From the NCBI GenBank assembly GCA_021732975.1, contig JAKFWC010000016.1, forward strand, positions 1 through 64,000: a DNA stretch of 64,000 nucleotides. Direction: 5' to 3'. The notes beneath the pieces are model-generated. The model was given only the letters and a program-made list of their open reading frames with translations. It ran no database searches and had not been told where the DNA came from. The position numbers and the translations under genes are program-made. The stretch comes from Planctomycetaceae bacterium. GTDB taxonomy: Bacteria > Planctomycetota > Planctomycetia > Planctomycetales > Planctomycetaceae. Shown one piece after another: positions 27,162-34,577 of this stretch. Position 1 is the first letter of the stretch; each line of letters begins with the position of its first letter.

Positions 27162-27395
27162 TCAGCAGACTTCCACTTCATTCTGCACAGCGAATGAAGT
27201 CTCAGCGGCATCAATCGCCGCATGCGTGGCCAACTGCTTGCTGTAGTACGTGGAGGTCCGGCCGGTGATCACCAACCGGTCCCCTGCCAGCTGGACTCGC
27301 AAGCCGCGGATACGACCGCCAGTGCGAGCCAGCACCGTTTGTTCTACGCGTTCGGCCACGGTCTGTGAGTTCGGGGCGTACATTTCCACGGGCAT
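27162..27395 (-). CDS. BON-domain protein
   Basis: 77 residues from ATG 27395 with AAGGAG just upstream (GAAGGAGTCACTG). It has the BON fold: VAERVEQTVLARTGG then IRGLRVQLAGDRLVITGRT and later HAAIDAAETSFAVQNEVEV. BON domains bind phospholipid or appear in secretins. No signal peptide. It converges on plsY. Possible role at the membrane surface is an inference from the fold. Confidence 0.8.
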   Translation of the reverse strand: MPVEMYAPNSQTVAERVEQTVLARTGGRIRGLRVQLAGDRLVITGRTSTYYSKQLATHAAIDAAETSFAVQNEVEVC

Positions 27396-27887
27396 CAGTG
27401 ACTCCTTCACGCAAACGCGGCACTCGTACTCCTCAAGTGCAAAGAATCAGTCGTTTTGAATCGAAAGAGCCAGCCACCAGTCCGGTCAACTCGGGTGTTG
27501 ACGGGAAGCGGGTCATCGCGAACGACAATGACGACGAAAGCCGGTAGCGCTCGGCAACATCGGATCGAAACGCTGGTTCTCACTCCTCCTTGAGAATTTA
27601 TCCAACTCGACGGGTTTCACAGTCCATCGGAGAAAGCTGCAGTTCCCAAAGCGACATCCATCGTCGGGAGAGGAACTCTACGCCATCGTGAAACCAGCCC
27701 GAATCTGTTCTAATACTCCCCACTCGAATGGTCAAAAGAAAAGCCGTTCATTTTCCAAATTGGCAGGAAAAACCGCAGAGCTCCGGCGACCACGCAATCC
27801 GACAAAAGCCCCGCCTCCGCTGCGTAATCGCCGCAGCCTTCCCAGCCAAACAAAGATTACCCTCCTGATTGAAAGTTCCTCATCACG
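27396..27887. other. Gap without a supported gene
   Basis: 492 bases between the BON gene (minus) and the M42 peptidase (plus). Only a short frame (27688-27891, basic and low-complexity) is open and it overlaps the peptidase start, so it is not called. No repeat, terminator or convincing promoter was seen. It must contain two divergent promoters. Confidence 0.5.
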
Positions 27888-28946
27888 ATGAACGCGGACG
27901 AACGTCAGTTTCTGGCCGACCTGCTACACGCCCCTAGTCCGTCGGGCTACGAACGTCCGGTCCAGGACGTGGTGCGAAAGTTCGCGACCGAGATCAAAGC
28001 CACCGTACGGACCGATTCGCATGGCAATGTGATTGTCGCCGTGAATCCGCAAGGCAGCCCGAAGATCATGCTTGCCGGACACTGCGATCAGATCGGGCTG
28101 ATCGTCAAGAACATCGACGACCGCGGCTTTCTGTGGGTGCATGCCATCGGGGGGTGGGATCCGCAGGTGCTGATTGGTCAGCGCGTACAGGTCTGGACAT
28201 CGAGCGGTCCGGTCAACGGGGTGATCGCCCGCAAGCCGATTCATCTGCTGACGACCGATGAACGCAAGGTCGTCCCCGAGATTAAGAATCTCTGGGTCGA
28301 TATCGCGGTGAAAGATGGAGAGGAAGCGCGGTCGTTCGTGACCATCGGCGATCCGGTGACGGTCGTGCTGGGGTGGACTGAGCTCCGCAACGGCCTCGCT
28401 TCGGGGGCGGCGATGGATAACAAAGTCGGTGTGTGGACCGTCATGACAGCGGCAAAGCGCGCCGCGGAACGCAATCCGCAAGCAGCGATCTTTGCGGTCT
28501 CGACGGTGCAGGAGGAAATTGGCTTGCGTGGCGTGCAAACCAGTGCGTATGGCGTTGATCCGCAAGTCGGCATCGTCGTCGATGTCACCCATGCGACCGA
28601 TTGCCCCACGATCGATCAGAATCAATACGGCCAGGTGAAACTCGGCCAGGGACCGGTGCTCTACCGTGGTCCGAACGTCAACCCGGTGGTGTTGGACCGA
28701 CTCCGGTCATTGGCGAAATCGGCGTCGCTGCCAGTTCAACTCAACGCGCTGGCCGGAGCGGGCAGTAATGATGCGGCAGAGTTGCAGCTCGCCCGCAGCG
28801 GTGTCGCAGTCGGGCTCGTGTGCATTCCGAATCGGTATATGCACAGCCCGGTCGAAATGGTTTCACTGGATGATCTCGACCGGGCGGCAGAACTCATCGC
28901 CACGTTCTGTGCGGATCTCGCTCCGACAGACGATTTCACGCCCTAG
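27888..28946 (+). CDS. M42-family aminopeptidase / glutamyl aminopeptidase-like
   Basis: 352 residues, cytoplasmic. M42 metal ligands appear as AGHCDQIG (His, near residue 64), DNKVGVW (Asp, near 177), and QEEIGLRG (Glu catalytic/ligand, near 205), plus VVDVTHATD and HSPVEMVSLDDL with the last ligand His. N-terminus LLHAPSPSGYERPVQ is typical of the family. These cobalt/zinc enzymes form large cages and degrade peptides. Downstream lies a family B inverted repeat before the convergent oxidoreductase gene. Confidence 0.93.
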   Translation: MNADERQFLADLLHAPSPSGYERPVQDVVRKFATEIKATVRTDSHGNVIVAVNPQGSPKIMLAGHCDQIGLIVKNIDDRGFLWVHAIGGWDPQVLIGQRVQVWTSSGPVNGVIARKPIHLLTTDERKVVPEIKNLWVDIAVKDGEEARSFVTIGDPVTVVLGWTELRNGLASGAAMDNKVGVWTVMTAAKRAAERNPQAAIFAVSTVQEEIGLRGVQTSAYGVDPQVGIVVDVTHATDCPTIDQNQYGQVKLGQGPVLYRGPNVNPVVLDRLRSLAKSASLPVQLNALAGAGSNDAAELQLARSGVAVGLVCIPNRYMHSPVEMVSLDDLDRAAELIATFCADLAPTDDFTP

Positions 28947-28959
28947 AATGTCGCAACCT

Positions 28960-29041
28960 CAGTGCGCCACGGCCGTGTCAGCCGTGTGAGTTTGTGCAGC
29001 GTAGTCTTACGTCCCACGGCTCACAGAGCCGTGGCACACTG
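28960..29041. repeat. Family B inverted repeat, copy 1 (imperfect arms)
   Basis: Arms 28960-28988 and 29013-29041 are near-perfect reverse complements (29 positions with a few mismatches). The core GCCACGGCCGTG recurs in the perfect copy at 37668-37745. It fills the gap between two convergent genes. Confidence 0.8.
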
Positions 29042-29055
29042 ACCGTTATGGCCGA

Positions 29056-30126
29056 TTATGCCACGACGCGAAGATGGCTCGGACGCCGTTGCGGTCCAAT
29101 GTTGCCTTGACCGTCGCCGTCCCATTGGTGGGCGGCGACACGGCGGTTGATGAGATCGGCGATTTGAATCGCCTGTAGTGCCTGCTGGCCATCGACATGC
29201 GGACGGAGCTTGCTGCGGACGCAGTTGACGAATGACGCGAGTTCCGCCGTGAGCGCATCGCCTGGCGGCACGTCGATTTTCTCCGTCGTCAGAAACTCGC
29301 TGAACACGCGCGATTTCAGCGACTCGATATCGGCTCCGGCTTGCCGCGCCAGTTCAACCGGCGATGGACCGGTCAACAGCGCGGCTGAGGGAGCCATGCG
29401 TGAAACCGTCCGTTGTTGCATGTCGATCGTCACGCACCCCTGATGCGACCACACCTGCATGGTCCGCTTCACGTCGGGGTTCACACGGCTGGCGGACAGA
29501 TCGGCGACACAGCCATTTTCAAAGACCAATCGCGCTTGCACGGCGTCTTCGTACGGTCCCATCAACGTGACGCCGAAGGCCTGCACATCACGCACGGGGC
29601 AACCGACGAGGGACGAAATCAAGTCGATATCATGAATCATCATGTCGAACACGACGCCAATGTCCGTCGAACGAAATGTGAACGGACTGAAGCGTTCCGC
29701 GCGGATGTATTTGGGAGCACTGCAATACGGGCGAGCGGCTTCCCACGCCGGGTTGAACCGTTCCACATGCCCGACCTGCAGCAAAGCTCGCTGTTGATCA
29801 GCCAGAGCCACCAGTTTCGTTGCTGTCGCAATCGTGTCGGCCAATGGCTTCTCGACGAAGACCGGAATGCCTTGCGACAAGAAACTGCCAGCAACATCGC
29901 CATGGGCCACGGTGGGAACAACGATCGACACGGCGTCGACCTGATCGTACAAGGTACGGTAGTCACCGACCCAGCGGGTGTTATGCTTCTCAGCGGCTTC
30001 TCGACCGCGGGCTTCGTGACTGTCGACCACGGCAACCAGCTCGACGCGCTTCATCGATTTCAGAATGCGAGCGTGATGACGGCCGAGCGCTCCGACGCCA
30101 ATCACCGCCATGCGAACGCGACTCAT
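29056..30126 (-). CDS. Gfo/Idh/MocA-family oxidoreductase (lpxA-coupled)
   Basis: 356 residues. Rossmann motif GVGALGRHHA (from residue 11) for NAD(P), the family EKP motif (PVFVEKPLADT near residue 95), and IHDIDLISSLVG (near 170) with the catalytic-site His. Its ATG overlaps the lpxA stop by four bases (ATGA, 30123-30126), so it is translated with lpxA. In Leptospira and Acidithiobacillus a Gfo/Idh enzyme, GnnA, oxidises UDP-GlcNAc at C3 for diamino-sugar lipid A and lies next to lpxA. GnnB, its partner aminotransferase, is not seen here. GnnA activity is therefore an inference; other sugar dehydrogenases are possible. Confidence 0.88.
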   Translation of the reverse strand: MSRVRMAVIGVGALGRHHARILKSMKRVELVAVVDSHEARGREAAEKHNTRWVGDYRTLYDQVDAVSIVVPTVAHGDVAGSFLSQGIPVFVEKPLADTIATATKLVALADQQRALLQVGHVERFNPAWEAARPYCSAPKYIRAERFSPFTFRSTDIGVVFDMMIHDIDLISSLVGCPVRDVQAFGVTLMGPYEDAVQARLVFENGCVADLSASRVNPDVKRTMQVWSHQGCVTIDMQQRTVSRMAPSAALLTGPSPVELARQAGADIESLKSRVFSEFLTTEKIDVPPGDALTAELASFVNCVRSKLRPHVDGQQALQAIQIADLINRRVAAHQWDGDGQGNIGPQRRPSHLRVVA

Positions 30127-30971
30127 GCTGCTCTCCGTTGAGATTCTTCGGGGGCCGGAGCCGAGCGAATGATTTCGCGAGCCCGGCCGTTCTTTCCGCG
30201 TCCCGAGGCCTCGACGAAATCCAGGAGCGTGTGGACTTCTTTGGGCAACGGACCGGGATTGTGATCGGCAAAAACTTGACGCACTTCATTCAGCCGCCGG
30301 TGTTCGCGATACAACATGCGAAACGCCTGACGGATCACGTGAATCGTGGTTTCGGGAATACCGCGACGGCGGAGACCAATCAGATTGACGGTCACGATTT
30401 CCGGGTTGTCGCTGCCGGCGGACAACATGAACGGCGGCACGTCCTGCGGGACACGGCACCCACCGCTGACAAAGGCTAATGTGCCGACGGTGGCGAAGTG
30501 ATGCACCACTGAGTTACCGGAGATGATCGCATAATCCTGCACATGCGAATGGCCACCGAGCAGCACGCCGTTGCAGAGAATGGCATTGTTCTGCACGCAG
30601 CAATTGTGGGCGACGTGCGCGTTCGCCATCAGGAAATTATTCGAGCCGATCCGCGTGACGCCGTCTTCCTTGTCGGCTCCCCGATTGACGGTCACACCTT
30701 CGCGGAAGGTATTGTTGTCGCCAATGGTGACTTCGGTGGAAGCACCGGAATAGCTGATGTCTTGAGGTTCGGCCCCGATTACGCAGCCCGGCCAGAATTG
30801 ATTTCGTTGCCCGACGGTGGTGTGGCCCACAATCGTCACATGGCTATGCAGTTTAGTGCCACGGCCAACGGTCACATCCGGACCGATCACGCAGAACGGT
30901 CCAACCTCGATGTCGTCATCGAGCTGTGCCTGCGGATGCACGTCCGAAAGTGGTGAAATCCGTCTCGTCAT
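30123..30971 (-). CDS. lpxA: UDP-N-acetylglucosamine acyltransferase LpxA
   Basis: 282 residues, left-handed beta-helix with hexapeptide rungs (for example GTKLHSHVTIVGHTTVGQRN). The catalytic His of LpxA fits His122 in HVAHNCCVQNNAILCNGVLL, matching His125 of the E. coli enzyme. DVPPFMLSAGS and LIGLRRRGI form the C-terminal part that sets chain length. It puts the first acyl chain on UDP-GlcNAc in lipid A synthesis. It is 75 bases downstream of lpxC, with the oxidoreductase overlapping its stop. Confidence 0.95.
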   Translation of the reverse strand: MTRRISPLSDVHPQAQLDDDIEVGPFCVIGPDVTVGRGTKLHSHVTIVGHTTVGQRNQFWPGCVIGAEPQDISYSGASTEVTIGDNNTFREGVTVNRGADKEDGVTRIGSNNFLMANAHVAHNCCVQNNAILCNGVLLGGHSHVQDYAIISGNSVVHHFATVGTLAFVSGGCRVPQDVPPFMLSAGSDNPEIVTVNLIGLRRRGIPETTIHVIRQAFRMLYREHRRLNEVRQVFADHNPGPLPKEVHTLLDFVEASGRGKNGRAREIIRSAPAPEESQRRAA

Positions 30972-31046
30972 TCTCAGTCGTCCCTGACTGTCTTGGCTGG
31001 CGATTCCGTCGGAGGCGCTTCCGAAGGGCCACGATTCGCCGATCCA

Positions 31047-31937
31047 TTAAGCCGCGTGACGCTCCTCATCGGTGTGTACATCCGGCGTGCGATGCGCGGC
31101 GGCGATTTGTCGGCAGATCGCGTGATTCATCGAATGCCCCGAGCGATACGCGCGAAAATGACCGTACACGTCGCAGCCGAGCAGGGCAAAATCGCCCACG
31201 CAATCCAGAATCTTGTGTCGGACGCATTCGTCCCACGCCCGCAATTCATTTCCGATGGGACCATTCGGCCCGAAAATCAGCAAGTCACTCGCCGTGATGC
31301 GGGAACCATAGCCCTGCGCCTTCAGCACCTCGGCTTCCGATTCGAGAATGAAGGTTCGCGCGAACGAAAAATTCGTGACGAACAACTCCGGGGAAAACTC
31401 GAAGGTCAGGAGTTGTGGGCGAATGGGTGAGCGCGGGCCGTAATCGAGTTCAAACGTGATGACCATGGTGCGTCGCGGAACCGGACCGGCGGAGATCACG
31501 CAGTGATCGCGCTCGCCGGCGACGCGGCATTCATGTTCGAGAACGAGCACCGCACGGTCGGCGGATTGCGTGACGAGCCCCGCATCGAGCAGTGCTTGAA
31601 TGCAGTGCAGGCTGCTGCCATCACCGCCGGGCGGCTCGGGACCGTCGAGTTGGACGAGGCAGTTGTCGATCTGCAACCCAGCCAGGGCCGCCATCACATG
31701 CTCGGTCATTTCCACCGTCGCGCAGCCCTTGGAAATCGCGGTGCGGCGTTGGCGGGGGACGACGTAATCGAGCGTGGCGGGAATGGGTTCGGAGCCGGGG
31801 AGATCGAGACGCTGAAAGGCAATGCCGGTGTTTTCGGGAGCAGGATGAAAGTGCAGCGTGATGTCGGCACCGGTGAGAAAGCCCATGCCGGTGACACTGG
31901 TCGAGCGGGCAATTGTCTGTTGCTTGCGAAGCGTCAT
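31047..31937 (-). CDS. lpxC: UDP-3-O-acyl-N-acetylglucosamine deacetylase LpxC
   Basis: 296 residues. Zn ligands His80 (EHVMAALAG), His241 and Asp245 (HKILDCVGD), and the catalytic His268 (HSMNHAI) match E. coli His79, His238, Asp242 and His265. N-terminal GMGFLTGADITLHFHPAP and the pocket loop GPNGPIG are family features. It performs the committed step of lipid A synthesis. The usual FabZ fusion of many planctomycete/Chlamydia relatives is absent. Downstream of Skp, with a terminator-like hairpin between. Confidence 0.95.
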   Translation of the reverse strand: MTLRKQQTIARSTSVTGMGFLTGADITLHFHPAPENTGIAFQRLDLPGSEPIPATLDYVVPRQRRTAISKGCATVEMTEHVMAALAGLQIDNCLVQLDGPEPPGGDGSSLHCIQALLDAGLVTQSADRAVLVLEHECRVAGERDHCVISAGPVPRRTMVITFELDYGPRSPIRPQLLTFEFSPELFVTNFSFARTFILESEAEVLKAQGYGSRITASDLLIFGPNGPIGNELRAWDECVRHKILDCVGDFALLGCDVYGHFRAYRSGHSMNHAICRQIAAAHRTPDVHTDEERHAA

Positions 31938-31988
31938 CCGGAACGTCCGCTACCAGGTGAGTCAATCGTGGAGAAAAGAAACGCGTTT

Positions 31989-32018
31989 CGACCCCGGCCA
32001 TCAAAGCGGCCGGGGTCG
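31989..32018 (-). terminator. Terminator-like hairpin between skp and lpxC
   Basis: Arms CGACCCCGGCC (31989-31999) and GGCCGGGGTCG (32008-32018), 11 bp, loop of 8. On the minus strand it is followed by AAACGCGTTTCTTTTC, which gives a moderate U-rich tract. It starts 47 bases after the skp stop, so some transcripts probably end there before lpxC. Confidence 0.65.
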
Positions 32019-32065
32019 ATGCCGCGACATTCGTTATCACAGAGCACAAACTCAGCGAGCCAACG

Positions 32066-32758
32066 CTACTTGTTGACGGCGGTTCGCGGAGCCGTGGCAC
32101 CGGCCGGACGCACACCCGTTGCCGGGGCGGCGGAAGCGGCCTTCTTGTCGTACATCTTGTTGAGGAAGTCGACCACCGACTCGGTGATATCGTCTTCTCC
32201 GCGATGATAGACAACCTGACGATTCATGCCTTCGATGAGCTTCTGGGCATTCTCGGTATCGAGTTCTTCGCGGTTAAACCGCATGACCAGCGTGTAGTTG
32301 TAGTACTTGGCATACTTGGCAACGGCTTCCGAGGCTTCGGTGTAGACCTGATGATAGATCTGCGATTCCTTCTTGAGGAATTCGCGTTGGGCCTGGCGAC
32401 GGAAGGCTTCAAATTCGGCCGAGGCCTTGGCGAGCTTCTGCTCGGCCGTGGTGAACTCGGGGCTGCCTTCATTCAAGGCCTTCATGGTCTTTTGCAGGTT
32501 CTGCACGGCTTCGGCACGGCTCTTGGCTTCGCCTTCGCTCGCCTGAATTTCTTCCTTCAGGTCTTCGCGGAGAACCTCAAACTTCTTGTAGTTCTTAAAG
32601 ACGTAGGCCATATCGACCAGCGCCACTTTGTGCGGAGCGGTGGACGCCGCCGGGGCCGCCCCTTCATTGGGCTTGGCTTGACCCCAGGCAGACCCGGAGA
32701 GCGACAGCACGCACGACAACACGGCGACAACCGACGCCGACAGCAAATTCTTCTTCAC
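32066..32758 (-). CDS. OmpH/Skp family periplasmic chaperone
   Basis: 230 residues. GTG 32758 is chosen over ATG 32779 because AAGGAG lies 10 bases before it; either way a signal peptide follows (VKKNLLSASVVAVLSCVLSL, ending near GSAWGQ). The mature domain is the Skp jellyfish fold: beta strand HKVALVDMAYVFKNYKKFEV, then long helical arms (REDLKEEIQASEGEAKSRAE, QREFLKKESQIYHQVYTEAS), then RFNREELDTENAQKLIEGMN. It holds unfolded outer membrane proteins. Located upstream of lpxC and lpxA as in many Gram-negatives. A C-terminal Ala/Pro tail is unusual. Confidence 0.9.
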   Translation of the reverse strand: MKKNLLSASVVAVLSCVLSLSGSAWGQAKPNEGAAPAASTAPHKVALVDMAYVFKNYKKFEVLREDLKEEIQASEGEAKSRAEAVQNLQKTMKALNEGSPEFTTAEQKLAKASAEFEAFRRQAQREFLKKESQIYHQVYTEASEAVAKYAKYYNYTLVMRFNREELDTENAQKLIEGMNRQVVYHRGEDDITESVVDFLNKMYDKKAASAAPATGVRPAGATAPRTAVNK

Positions 32759-33199
32759 GGCTGAGGCACTCCTTTGCATGGCCGAACAGGCAGGGGAAGG
32801 GAAATGTTCGCGTTGGTAAAGGTGTCGACCAGAAGGATCCATCCTTCGAAGTGTCGACACCGCGATTTTCGATGACGATTCATCATGGGGGAACCGTGTG
32901 GTTACCACCCGTTCAGAATTCCATCGGACTGTTTCGAGGCGGCGGGTATTCTCCACACATCAGACAACGCGTCAAGACGAGCTGTCCGCCGGATCGAACG
33001 ACAAATCGTGATCCCCGTCGATTTCGGCCTGAATCGGCGAAATCTGCCAGCGTTTAGCCGCGACCCAGTGTCCGCGGAGGAAATCGCTGTGTTAAGCGCA
33101 CCCTCCAGCGCTCCAACTTGTTCCCAGGCTCTGCCTGGGAACATCCGTCGCCGAGGCTCCGCCTCGTCTTCCTCCGGAGGACGGCGAGGCAGAGCCTCG
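32759..33199. other. Gap containing dispersed repeats
   Basis: 441 bases between the skp start and the end of the Tsr3/DTW-type gene. It holds a family D repeat (33055-33089) and most of the palindrome cluster (33120-33230). The skp promoter must lie in 32760-33050. No gene could be supported. Confidence 0.5.
33055..33089 (+). repeat. Family D repeat, copy 2
   Basis: TAGCCGCGACCCAGTGTCCG (33055-33074) continued by CGGAGGAAATCGCTG. Similar to 21816-21849. Confidence 0.55.
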
Positions 33200-33230
33200 C
33201 TACGGAGCATTCCCAAGCGGAGCTTGGGAA
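33120..33230. repeat. Cluster of five small palindromes
   Basis: Five palindromes in a row: 33120-33142 (GTTCCCAGGC then TCTGCCTGGGAAC), 33153-33165 (GAGGCTCCGCCTC), 33171-33180 (CCTCCGGAGG), 33184-33200 (GCGAGGCAGAGCCTCGC), 33210-33230 (TTCCCAAGCG then GAGCTTGGGAA). The outer pair GTTCCCA and TGGGAAC matches across the whole cluster, so it may be one large imperfect inverted element. It overlaps the 3' end of the Tsr3/DTW-type gene. Confidence 0.75.
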
Positions 33231-33703
33231 CGAGAGAATGATGCCCACAAATCCGTATTCCGATGCAAAAACTCCTCCGCCCAGTGGTAGCGATCGAGCA
33301 GTCCCGTCACATCGCGACCAAGAATCCACAATGCGGCGTACACCGCTTCAATTGTCGCCAATCCCCCTTCTGGATCATCGCTCACTTTCGATGTCCGCGG
33401 ATACGCCGTTTGAACGGGCGGCAGCCGGCGCGTGGGGACTTCGTTGACCTTCGGCGCCAGCCGATCAACGAGTTTCCACGTCCCATCGAGTACCAATAAC
33501 CCGGCGGAAACATCCGTGGCGGACAGTTCCGGGCCGTCCATCGCCAGTCGGACATAGCCGGAAAGGTCGTCCGGCCGGCGCGGTCCCCGAAAAAACTGGA
33601 ACCGTGGGTCGCCCCGCAACCATGCTACGGTGCATTTCGCTTTCTTCTCCTTCGGGTGCACAATAATAACGGTCTGCGGCGGCGAAATGATCGAGGCGGA
33701 CAT
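33200..33703 (-). CDS. Tsr3/DTW (TDD superfamily)-like protein
   Basis: 167 residues. Start ATG 33703 has no strong Shine-Dalgarno site. Features: HPKEKKAKCTVAWLRGDPRF at the N-terminus, LVLDGTWKLVDRLAPKV (DxTW-like core, near residue 75), RRLPPVQTAYPRTSKVSDDP, and a helical end LATIEAVYAALWILG. The order LDxTW, LPxxxxAxP, glycine/Ser-rich SAM site, ATxEA resembles the Tsr3/DTW/TapT superfamily of aminocarboxypropyl transferases that modify rRNA or tRNA with SAM. The last 11 residues (from SRSQAPLG) and the stop are encoded inside the palindrome cluster. Assignment is by pattern only. Confidence 0.65.
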   Translation of the reverse strand: MSASIISPPQTVIIVHPKEKKAKCTVAWLRGDPRFQFFRGPRRPDDLSGYVRLAMDGPELSATDVSAGLLVLDGTWKLVDRLAPKVNEVPTRRLPPVQTAYPRTSKVSDDPEGGLATIEAVYAALWILGRDVTGLLDRYHWAEEFLHRNTDLWASFSRSQAPLGNAP

Positions 33704-33822
33704 CGTGCTGAGCTTGATCGGGGAAAACGGTTGTTTGACAGGAAGAGTAGCGGATTTCACCCGGTTGCACGACAATCATGCCGTTTGGTTTCCACGACTG
33801 ACCATGAACCACTGACTTCCCC

Positions 33823-34428
33823 ATGCGTGTCGTCCTGTGCCATCACTGTTGGACGTGGGTTTTCCCGCAGGGGACGCATTGCCCCGAATGCAAGCACGCC
33901 ATCGCCCTCGACACCCCCGACCCGACAATCGATGAACTGAGTCAACGCCTGGGTACGGCGACCATGCGGCTCAGCCCGGTCGGTTGGGATCGTCCCAAAC
34001 TTCCCTCGCGCGGCGAACTGTGGGGCACAACCACCGGGCTGTTGTACTGGCCGTTGCTCACCCCACAGCCGAACGGTTCGATCGTCTCCGCGGAGGCATC
34101 GTCGCGGTCATCGATGTCTTGGTCGCTGTTCTCGTTGTGGTGCCGGGCCGACGGAGCCCATGAAATGACGGGCTCCGAGGAATGGATGCCGTTGCCGGAC
34201 GCCGGGCAATCGCTCGGCCAGAGCTTTCTCGAGGCCCCCGGTGCGGCATTTATTCCCCGCGAGAACGTCGTCAAGATCACCTGCCGCGGCCGGTACTGGA
34301 CGATTCACCGCACCATCGGTCGGGCGCTGCGTTTCGGCGTGCCATCACCCTCGTCGCAAGGGACACCGACCGGATGGAGAAGTTTCTTTCAACAGGACGC
34401 GTGGCGAAATATCTCCGCGGTCACGTAA
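33823..34428 (+). CDS. Protein with N-terminal zinc ribbon, function unknown
   Basis: 201 residues. A CxxC-x10-CxxC zinc ribbon spans Cys6, Cys9, Cys20 and Cys23 (CHHCWTWVFPQGTHCPEC). The rest has no recognised domain: LWGTTTGLLYWPLLTPQPNG, a Ser-rich stretch, then FLEAPGAAFIPRENVVKITC and a basic end. No signal peptide or membrane helix is clear. It is divergent from the Tsr3/DTW-type gene with 119 bases between. A regulator or RNA-binding role is possible but not shown. Confidence 0.65.
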   Translation: MRVVLCHHCWTWVFPQGTHCPECKHAIALDTPDPTIDELSQRLGTATMRLSPVGWDRPKLPSRGELWGTTTGLLYWPLLTPQPNGSIVSAEASSRSSMSWSLFSLWCRADGAHEMTGSEEWMPLPDAGQSLGQSFLEAPGAAFIPRENVVKITCRGRYWTIHRTIGRALRFGVPSPSSQGTPTGWRSFFQQDAWRNISAVT

Positions 34429-34433
34429 CGAGC

Positions 34434-34572
34434 CCGAAGCGCGAGCAAGAGCGTGTTCGCATGCTCACAGTCCGGAGCGCAAGCGACTGCGTGTTTGGCC
34501 TCTTTTCCGTCGCTTGCGCTCCGGACGGTGACACCTCGAATTTGCGCGAACACGCCCTTGCTTGCGCTTCGG
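34434..34572. repeat. Family A nested inverted repeat, copy 2
   Basis: Outer arms 34434-34460 and 34546-34572 (27 positions, two mismatches, core CCGAAGCGCGAGCAAG) enclose inner perfect 17-bp arms 34471-34487 and 34509-34525 (TCCGGAGCGCAAGCGAC). The whole element fills the gap between the convergent zinc-ribbon and pyruvate kinase genes. The inner arms match the family A copies at 6839 and 38862. Confidence 0.85.
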
Positions 34573-34577
34573 ACTGG

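Noticed and set aside
27688..27891. 67-codon plus-strand frame before the M42 peptidase
   Set aside because: Basic, low-complexity, overlaps the peptidase start, no ribosome site.
32759..33199. Possible CRISPR-like array in the palindrome region
   Set aside because: The palindromes are different from each other and have no regular spacer length.
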